64,000 bases of DNA from Acanthopleuribacter pedis (GTDB lineage: Bacteria > Acidobacteriota > Holophagae > Acanthopleuribacterales > Acanthopleuribacteraceae). The first letter of the stretch is position 1; the number at the start of each line of letters is the position of its first letter. The translations under genes were made by a program, and so were the position numbers. Location of the stretch: the NCBI RefSeq assembly GCF_017377855.1, contig NZ_JAFREP010000008.1:248001-312000 (forward strand), given 5' to 3'. Positions 58,764-64,000 of this stretch are shown here, in pieces. The notes beneath the pieces are model-generated. The model was not told the DNA's origin. It saw only the letters and a list, made by a program, of their open reading frames with translations, and did not search any database.

Positions 58764-60869
58764 CTACATTAAGAACAGGAGTTCGTGGTAGGTGGGCAGT
58801 TCCCAGGTGGAAGCGTCGACCATGGTTTCCAAGGCGTCGGCCTGGGCGCGGGCCTTGTCCATGAGCGGTACCACCTGCTTGGCGGTGGCGAGTGCATGCG
58901 CTTCTTCCGGTAATTGGTGAACCGCATCCAGCTCGGTTTCGAGTTTGTTGCGGGCGTCAATCAGGTTGCCGATGGTTTCGGCGAGGCAATGCAGACGGCC
59001 TGCCTGCAGGGCTGACGACGCGGCGGCTTTTTCGCCGAGGGCCTCGGTCAAGGCGCTCAAAGATGCGGCGCTTTCGCCTTGGTGGGCGATGGCCGCGGGT
59101 AAAACGAAGTTGTCGATTAGGCGCAGCATGGTAGCGGCCTCGATGTCGAGGTGTTTGGCGTATTGCTCCATGCGCACGTTGATCACCGCTTCCAATTCGA
59201 AATCGGTCAAGAAACCGGTATTTTTGGCAAAGGCTTTGGCCTCTTCCGTCTGCCACAAGGCGAGGGCCTCGGGCGTGGTTTTGAGGTTGGTCAGGCCGCG
59301 TTCCTCGGCTTCCGCGGCCCATTCGTCGCTGTAGTTGTCGCCTTCAAAACGAATGTTCTTGCTTTGGCTGATGAAAGGACGCAGCAGTTCGAACAGGTTC
59401 TTTTCGGTAATTTGACCCACGTCTTCCAGTTTGGCGTTCATTTCGAGCAAGCTCTCGGTGACCGCGGCGTTCAACGCGGAAACCGGGAAGGAAACGGATT
59501 GGCTGGAACCACAGGCGCGGAATTCAAACTTGTTGCCGGTGAAGGCAAACGGCGAGGTGCGGTTGCGGTCGGTGCGGTCGACGGTGATGTTGGGCAATTC
59601 GGCCAGACCGAGGTCGATGGACGCCACGATTTCTTCGTTAAAACCGTCGGCTTTTTCGATTTGGTCGAGGATGTTGGTGAGTTGAGAACCCAGGAACACG
59701 GACATGATCGCGGGTGGTGCCTCGTTGGCACCGAGACGGTGGTCGTTGCCGGCAGAGGCAATGGTGGCGCGCAGCAGGTCGCCGCGATTCTGGATGGCGT
59801 TGACGACGGCGACAAGGAAGTAGAGGAAGGTGATGTTGCTTTGCGGGGATTTGCCCGGCTCCAGCAGATTGCGGCCGTCGCTGGTGGCCATGCTCCAGTT
59901 GAGGTGTTTGCCGGAACCGTTGACACCGGCGAAGGGTTTCTCGTGGAGCAGGATCGACAGGTCGTGTTCGTGGGCGACCTTACGCGCCACTTCCATGACC
60001 AATTGGTTGTTGTCGGCGGCCAAGTTGGCGTCGCGGAAAATCGGCGCCATTTCGAATTGGTGCGGGGCAACCTCGTTGTGGCGGGTTTTGGCGGGAACAC
60101 CCAGCTCGTAAAGTTGGGTTTCCAGGTCTTCCATGAAGGCCAAAACACGGCCTTTAATGGCGCCGAAATAGTGGTCTTCCATCTGCTGACCTTTGGCGGG
60201 TAGGGCGCCCAATACGGTGCGGCCGGCCATGATCAGATCGGGCCGCATATCGTGCCATTTGCGGTCAACGAGGAAGTATTCCTGCTCACAACCCAAGGTG
60301 GCGCTGACGGATACCTTTTTGCCGGTCAAAAGCTCAAGTGCCGCGGCGGCGGCTTCGTTGAGTTGATTGATGGAACGAAGCAAAGGGGTTTTGGTGTCGA
60401 GCGCGTGCCCGGTGTAGGTGAAAAAGACACTGGGAATGCACAGGATGGAAACCGTGCGGTTGCGTTGAATGAACACGGGGCTGGAGGGGTCCCAGGCCGT
60501 GTAACCGCGTGCTTCAAAGGTGGTACGGGTACCGCCGGAAGGGAAGCTTGAGGCGTCGGGTTCGGATTGAATCAACTGGTTGCCGGAGAAGCGTTCGATG
60601 GGCATCATGTTGGCGTCAAAGGACAGGAAGGCGTCGTGTTTTTGCGCCGAGTTGCCCGTCATGGGTTGGAACCAATGCGTGTAGTGGGTGACCCCTTTTG
60701 AGACCGCCCACTCCATCATGGCTTGGGCGATGGTATCCGCGCTGGCGCCGTCGAGCTGGATGCCCTTTTGAATGGCGTCGCGCAGCGCGTGGTAGGTCGG
60801 TTTGGGGAGGCGTTTCTTGAAGGTGAGAAGATCAAGAACGTGGGAACCAAAAATTTCGGCACTGGTCAT
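58764..60869 (-). CDS. glnN: Type III glutamine synthetase
   Basis: 701 residues from ATG 60869 (GGAGCATGAC before it). The large hexa/dodecameric GSIII family: TRHNEVAPHQFEMAPIFRDA, VNGSGKHLNWSMATSDGRNL, EANNQLVMEVARKVAHEHD-like NQLVMEVARKVAHEHDLSIL, and the C-terminal extension DNFVLPAAIAHQGESAASLS. It makes glutamine from glutamate and ammonia with ATP. The 480 bases upstream contain no gene, but have an attenuator-like hairpin. Confidence 0.95.
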   Translation of the reverse strand: MTSAEIFGSHVLDLLTFKKRLPKPTYHALRDAIQKGIQLDGASADTIAQAMMEWAVSKGVTHYTHWFQPMTGNSAQKHDAFLSFDANMMPIERFSGNQLIQSEPDASSFPSGGTRTTFEARGYTAWDPSSPVFIQRNRTVSILCIPSVFFTYTGHALDTKTPLLRSINQLNEAAAAALELLTGKKVSVSATLGCEQEYFLVDRKWHDMRPDLIMAGRTVLGALPAKGQQMEDHYFGAIKGRVLAFMEDLETQLYELGVPAKTRHNEVAPHQFEMAPIFRDANLAADNNQLVMEVARKVAHEHDLSILLHEKPFAGVNGSGKHLNWSMATSDGRNLLEPGKSPQSNITFLYFLVAVVNAIQNRGDLLRATIASAGNDHRLGANEAPPAIMSVFLGSQLTNILDQIEKADGFNEEIVASIDLGLAELPNITVDRTDRNRTSPFAFTGNKFEFRACGSSQSVSFPVSALNAAVTESLLEMNAKLEDVGQITEKNLFELLRPFISQSKNIRFEGDNYSDEWAAEAEERGLTNLKTTPEALALWQTEEAKAFAKNTGFLTDFELEAVINVRMEQYAKHLDIEAATMLRLIDNFVLPAAIAHQGESAASLSALTEALGEKAAASSALQAGRLHCLAETIGNLIDARNKLETELDAVHQLPEEAHALATAKQVVPLMDKARAQADALETMVDASTWELPTYHELLFLM

Positions 60870-60990
60870 GTCATGCTCCGTAGAAAAACATTGCTCCGCC
60901 TCGCGGCGGAAAAACTGAGGTTGCGGCGGGCAGGGGCCCGCGACAGCCGGGTGAAACGCAAACCGGGTGCCCGTCACGGGGACGGGTACC

Positions 60991-61024
60991 AAATAAAAAA
61001 GCGGCCCGAGGTTCGGAGCCGCTT
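60991..61024 (-). terminator. Intrinsic terminator in the glnN leader (possible attenuator)
   Basis: On the minus strand AAGCGGCTCCGAACCTCGGGCCGCTTTTTTATTT: a stem of about 11 pairs with one bulge, then six T. It lies 122 bases upstream of glnN and more than 320 bases after the preceding gene, so it interrupts a glnN leader rather than closing a gene. A second small hairpin (CGCCTT-CGTT-TAAGGCG) lies upstream near 61105-61125. No known riboswitch family could be assigned. Confidence 0.65.
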
Positions 61025-61350
61025 GAGGTAACCAAAAAGCTGTTGAGGCCGGAAGGGACAGCAAGGCTGTTCGTTCGTTCGGCTTCCGTCGCGGCGTCGC
61101 CGACGGCAAAACACGCCTTAAACGAAGGCGTTGTGTCGGATCGGACGTTTAAGCTTGTGCGGGGGACGGGGGTCGGTCTGCGCAACGGGGTATCTCTGTG
61201 TGGGTTCTTGCCGCGGTACGGCAGATTGAACAAAGCGTTATCTTAACCAGGAAAGCTCGCGAGGACAAGTCTCCTTGTGGGGCGGCGATGCACCCAAGCT
61301 TCTCCCGTTGGAGGGGGCGGTTGACTTGGGTTTTGGGTAAGCGATTGGCT

Positions 61351-61944
61351 TTATGGGGCGGTAGCCGGCGTGGCGTCCTTGGGGCGACGCGGGCGGGCAT
61401 GGACCTGAAGCATGCCGTAATCGTGGCGGTACGATCCGGTAATTTCGAGGTGATAGTAATTCTGGATCAGGCCGAAAAGCGGCGTGCCTCGGCCCAGTGC
61501 CACCGGTGCGTAAGTAATAATGAAATGATCGATTAAGTCGGCATCCGCGGCTTGGCGGATCAGGTCGCCGCCGTCGAGGTACAGGTTTTTGCCCCTTGCC
61601 GCGGCTTTGGCCTCGGTGATCAACGTCGCGATGGAACCGCGAACCGCTTTGACCGCCGCGGGCGGCGCGTCGTCCAGCGCGCGCGTGGTGGCGACGTGGA
61701 TCGGCAAATCGCCGTAGTGCCAATCGCCGCCGAATCCGCGCACCACGTCATAGGTACGGCGTCCCATCAGCATGGCGCCGACATCGGCGATAAAGGTCTC
61801 GTAATCAATGGAACCGGTATCGCGGGCAAGGGCCGCGGGTGAATCGTCCGCGTAACTCGGTAGCCAAGAAAGGTCGTGATCGGGACCGGCGATGAAGCCG
61901 TCGAGGGAACAGGCGAGGTAAACGCGAACTTGGGGAGGTGACAT
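61351..61944 (-). CDS. RibD/DHFR-fold reductase (YyaP-like)
   Basis: 197 residues from ATG 61944, with AGGAA upstream. RibD C-terminal fold: MSPPQVRVYLACSLDGFIAG, GAMLMGRRTYDVVRGFGGDW, KNLYLDGGDLIRQAADADLI, APVALGRGTPLF. Proteins of this group are NADPH-dependent reductases of unknown substrate. A further stretch of open frame upstream has no good start. C-terminal tail Ala/Pro-rich. Stand-alone. Confidence 0.85.
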   Translation of the reverse strand: MSPPQVRVYLACSLDGFIAGPDHDLSWLPSYADDSPAALARDTGSIDYETFIADVGAMLMGRRTYDVVRGFGGDWHYGDLPIHVATTRALDDAPPAAVKAVRGSIATLITEAKAAARGKNLYLDGGDLIRQAADADLIDHFIITYAPVALGRGTPLFGLIQNYYHLEITGSYRHDYGMLQVHARPRRPKDATPATAP

Positions 61945-62078
61945 GGTGGGTGTTCCTTTTTGGGATTTTCGTGGTTTGAGGACGGTTATCGTTGGTCGGT
62001 TGAAAGGTTGTTTTACCATGGTTCGCCTGGCGCCCTGGATCAACCTGTTCTCGTGCCGGTGGTCGGGTGTGTCGAATA

Positions 62079-62120
62079 TGGTGTAATATTTGGTGTAGCT
62101 TATGGTGTCAGAAATGGCGT
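62079..62120 (+). promoter_or_regulatory. 12-bp-periodic direct repeats, putative operator of the ribbon-helix-helix gene
   Basis: TGGTGT at 62079, 62091 and 62103 and TGGCGT at 62115: four hexamers exactly 12 bases apart with A+T-rich spacers. A reversed copy ACGCCA follows at 62141. A promoter-like TTGCTT/CATATT pair lies at about 62132-62160. Ribbon-helix-helix repressors commonly bind arrays of short direct repeats; the encoded repressor-like protein starts 108 bases downstream. Confidence 0.6.
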
Positions 62121-62227
62121 TATCTAGAATGTTGCTTTTGACGCCAAATTGACTCATATTTACTGATGGAGACGCGAGGTTCGCTCGTAGTCCGGCTCAT
62201 TCAGTCTTGACCTTAAGGAGGCTTAGG

Positions 62228-62425
62228 ATGCCGAGATACAACTTGAATCTCAACCGGAAAATGGATGCAGACTTAGTAGAAACTGCAGCTTCACTTGATG
62301 TTCCCAAAGCGGAGGTCTTCCGACGCGCCTTGGAACTCTACAAGCTGGTGGTTGAATCTGGTGCTAAAACCATTTCCTACGAAAATACCAATGACGGAAA
62401 AACCATGACGGTGATTGTTCGTTAG
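62228..62425 (+). CDS. Ribbon-helix-helix (CopG-like) protein
   Basis: 65 residues from ATG 62228, seven bases after AGGAGG. MPRYNLNLNRKMDADLVETA opens with the beta strand and first helix of a ribbon-helix-helix fold; ASLDVPKAEVFRRALELYKL is the second helix. A tail YENTNDGKTMTVIVR forms a strand pair. Likely a DNA-binding regulator, probably autoregulating through the 12-bp repeats upstream (inference). Next gene begins 26 bases later. Confidence 0.75.
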   Translation: MPRYNLNLNRKMDADLVETAASLDVPKAEVFRRALELYKLVVESGAKTISYENTNDGKTMTVIVR

Positions 62426-62451
62426 TTTTTCCCCGATACACCGAGGTAGCC

Positions 62452-62865
62452 ATGACAACTTTGCCGGAACAGCCACCCGGCGCAGCCGATCCTGGTCATC
62501 ACCCAAACAATGATCAAGAACCAAGGGGCGAATCCGACACCGCTTTACTCACGGATTCGCCGTCACATGCTTTAAGCGTTACCCGTGCTTCGGGTAAAAA
62601 AGTATCCATTGCCCCGCATTCCAGCGAATGGGCGTCGATTGTGAAGCCTTTTGCCTATTTTATTTTTTGTCTTACCGGCGCGGTGATGCTTTTGCCCTTT
62701 TTTCTCATCGCTTTTTTTGCCAACGAGGGTGACAAGCTCGACCAGTTTCTCGAATGGGCCAAGATGATTCTGGCACCGGTGGTTGGTTTCAGCTCCGCCG
62801 TGGTCGGTTACTTCTTTGGGACTCGTGGTGCGGCCGGGGCCGCGCCTGATGACGAGGACGATTAA
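62452..62865 (+). CDS. Small two-helix membrane protein, partner of the RHH gene
   Basis: 137 residues. A charged, disordered first half (residues 1-65), then two membrane helices (YFIFCLTGAVMLLPFFLIAF and MILAPVVGFSSAVVGYFFGT), joined by an acidic loop NEGDKLDQFLEW, and an acidic end (PDDEDD). No family recognised. GAGG precedes the ATG. Same operon as the RHH gene. Pattern of holin-like or membrane-effector proteins, but no evidence for such a role beyond the topology. Confidence 0.7.
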   Translation: MTTLPEQPPGAADPGHHPNNDQEPRGESDTALLTDSPSHALSVTRASGKKVSIAPHSSEWASIVKPFAYFIFCLTGAVMLLPFFLIAFFANEGDKLDQFLEWAKMILAPVVGFSSAVVGYFFGTRGAAGAAPDDEDD

Positions 62866-62869
62866 CCAC

Positions 62870-63889
62870 TTAGTTCTGTTGCGGATCACCCATAAATAAC
62901 CCGATCAAATTCGCCGCGGCGTGGTGGGGTGACATCTGTCCCTGTCCAATGGCGTTGCGTAGCTCCGGTAGTTTACGCGCCACCTCGGGATGTGCCTGAA
63001 ACCGTTCCAACAGGCTGTCCTCCAGCGCTTGCTGGAACCAGCGTTGCCGTTGTTGGCGGCGCAGTTTCTCGAAGAGCCCGTGTTCTTCCAACAGGGCGCG
63101 GTGTTTGCCCGCGCTTTCCCAAACCGTGTCGATCCCTTCACCGCCAAGCCCGGACGCGCACACGACGGGGGTTTTCCAGTGGGGGTTCTTGGGGCGGAAC
63201 AAGTTGACCGCGTTGGCGTAATGACGGCGCGCGCGTTTGGCGGCGTCGCGGAATTCGCCGTCGGCTTTGTTGATCACCAACAGATCGGCCACCTCGATAA
63301 TGCCTTTTTTGATGCCCTGAATTTCATCGCCCGCGTTGGGGAGCAACAGCACGGTAAAGAAATCGACCATGTCGGCAACCGCCGTTTCCGATTGACCGAC
63401 CCCGACCGTTTCAATCAGGATCACGTCGAAACCGGCCGCCTCGCACAACATCATGGTTTCCCGCGTGCGCCGGGTCACCCCGCCCAGCGTACCCGCCGAG
63501 GGGCTGGGACGGATAAAGGCTTCGTTGCGACGGGCGAGCTGTTCCATGCGCACCTTGTCGCCCAAAATGCTGCCGCCGCTGATTTTGCTGCTGGGGTCGA
63601 CAGCCAGCACCGCCACCCGCAAACCCCGTTCGATGAGAAACAAACCGAAGGCTTCGATGAAGGTGCTTTTACCGACACCCGGCGTGCCGGAAATGCCAAT
63701 TCGCGTCGCGGTTCCGCTTCGTGGCAACAGGTATGACACAAGCTGATTGGCCTGGCGGCGGCGATCCTCGCGCGTGTTTTCGACCAAGGTGATTGCTTTG
63801 GAGAGCGCACGCCGACGTCCGGCCAAGACGCCCTCGGCCAAACGCTGGGTGGCGGTGTCTAACGAAATCGGGTTCGCCGTTTGTTCCAT
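62870..63889 (-). CDS. meaB: Methylmalonyl-CoA mutase-associated GTPase MeaB
   Basis: 339 residues. G3E-like GTPase: P-loop GTPGVGKS (68-75), VLAVDPSSKISGGSILGDKV, IETVGVGQSE, base recognition VINKADG. C-terminal helical dimerisation part. MeaB protects and reloads methylmalonyl-CoA mutase with cobalamin. It lies 15 bases after the mutase gene and converges on the preceding membrane-protein gene with four bases between stops. Confidence 0.95.
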   Translation of the reverse strand: MEQTANPISLDTATQRLAEGVLAGRRRALSKAITLVENTREDRRRQANQLVSYLLPRSGTATRIGISGTPGVGKSTFIEAFGLFLIERGLRVAVLAVDPSSKISGGSILGDKVRMEQLARRNEAFIRPSPSAGTLGGVTRRTRETMMLCEAAGFDVILIETVGVGQSETAVADMVDFFTVLLLPNAGDEIQGIKKGIIEVADLLVINKADGEFRDAAKRARRHYANAVNLFRPKNPHWKTPVVCASGLGGEGIDTVWESAGKHRALLEEHGLFEKLRRQQRQRWFQQALEDSLLERFQAHPEVARKLPELRNAIGQGQMSPHHAAANLIGLFMGDPQQN

Positions 63890-63904
63890 GGGTGTGTCTT
63901 TCCG

Positions 63905-64000
63905 TTAAGCCTGTTTTGCCAACAAGGAACGCGTTTCCTGAAGCACCTCGTGAGCCGCTTTCAGGATGTTGGTGCCCGGTCCGAAAATCGCGGCCACCCC
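63905..64000 (-). CDS. Methylmalonyl-CoA mutase, C-terminal end (cobalamin-binding domain), truncated
   Basis: 31 residues at the window edge, ending in TAA at 63905-63907. GVAAIFGPGTNILKAAHEVL is the closing strand-helix of the B12-binding domain of methylmalonyl-CoA mutase. The gene continues beyond base 64000. Its order with meaB is the classic one. Confidence 0.9.
   Translation of the reverse strand, partial: GVAAIFGPGTNILKAAHEVLQETRSLLAKQA

Noticed and set aside
59151..60203. 350-codon plus-strand open frame opposite glnN
   Set aside because: Shadow of the glutamine synthetase gene; glycine/valine-rich low-complexity translation.

Overview
The window is a bacterial chromosome segment, fairly G+C rich, with dense gene packing and good Shine-Dalgarno sites. 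VWFA-related proteins of the type expanded in Acidobacteriota (bases 2-649 and 56679-57569), many TPR, zinc-ribbon and DUF4388 proteins, two polar-type flagellins, type III glutamine synthetase and the methylmalonyl-CoA mutase/MeaB pair suggest a motile, Gram-negative Acidobacteriota. A Holophagae/Acanthopleuribacter-like organism fits best. This is inference from family content; no rRNA or tRNA gene was seen.

Layout. 1-9.6 kb: end of a VWA protein, then an RND efflux operon (one membrane-fusion protein, two different RND pumps, no outer-membrane gene). 10.1-15 kb: an ExbB-ExbD-ExbD-TonB energy-transduction operon with a DUF4388 protein and a TPR lipid/periplasm-type protein, closed by a terminator. 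15.1-21 kb (minus strand): a small orphan gene between hairpin repeats, a TolC-like channel, a PseC-like sugar aminotransferase with a very odd 300-residue acidic/basic tail, and a Ycf46-type AAA+ ATPase. 21.3-26.3 kb (minus strand): filament genes fliD, flagellin, flaG, flagellin and a small chaperone-like gene; both flagellin leaders carry paired GGA-loop hairpins typical of CsrA targets. 26.5-29.9 kb: a three-gene unit of two zinc-ribbon membrane proteins and a stripped-down ClpX-like ATPase, which I regard as the best candidate for an undescribed system. 30.2-37 kb: a pstSCAB-phoU phosphate operon with giant PstC and PstA periplasmic domains. 37.2-44.5 kb: a TPR protein, an ElaA-like acetyltransferase, truD, a DarTG toxin-antitoxin pair of lower G+C next to a repeat cluster, slt and a HIT protein. 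44.6-56.5 kb (minus strand): a pseudokinase-TonB-like protein, then cell-wall enzymes as gene fusions (Ddl-Ddl and MurF-Alr), a LapB-like protein, rlmH, rsfS, obg, rpmA and rplU. 56.7-64 kb: a VWA protein, an AUH-like enoyl-CoA hydratase, glnN with an attenuator-like leader, a RibD/DHFR-type reductase, a ribbon-helix-helix regulator with a 12-bp-periodic operator and a small membrane partner, meaB and the 3' end of methylmalonyl-CoA mutase.

Non-coding structure is unusually rich. A palindromic repeat of about 60 bp (arms TAGCCCGCATTTCTCACAAG and its complement) occurs at least five times and twice supplies the stop codon of the neighbouring gene. A 175-bp MITE-like element with terminal inverted repeats occurs twice in opposite orientations. 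Two tandem arrays (21 bp and 15 bp units) sit in intergenic gaps. No CRISPR array, insertion sequence transposase or prophage was found.
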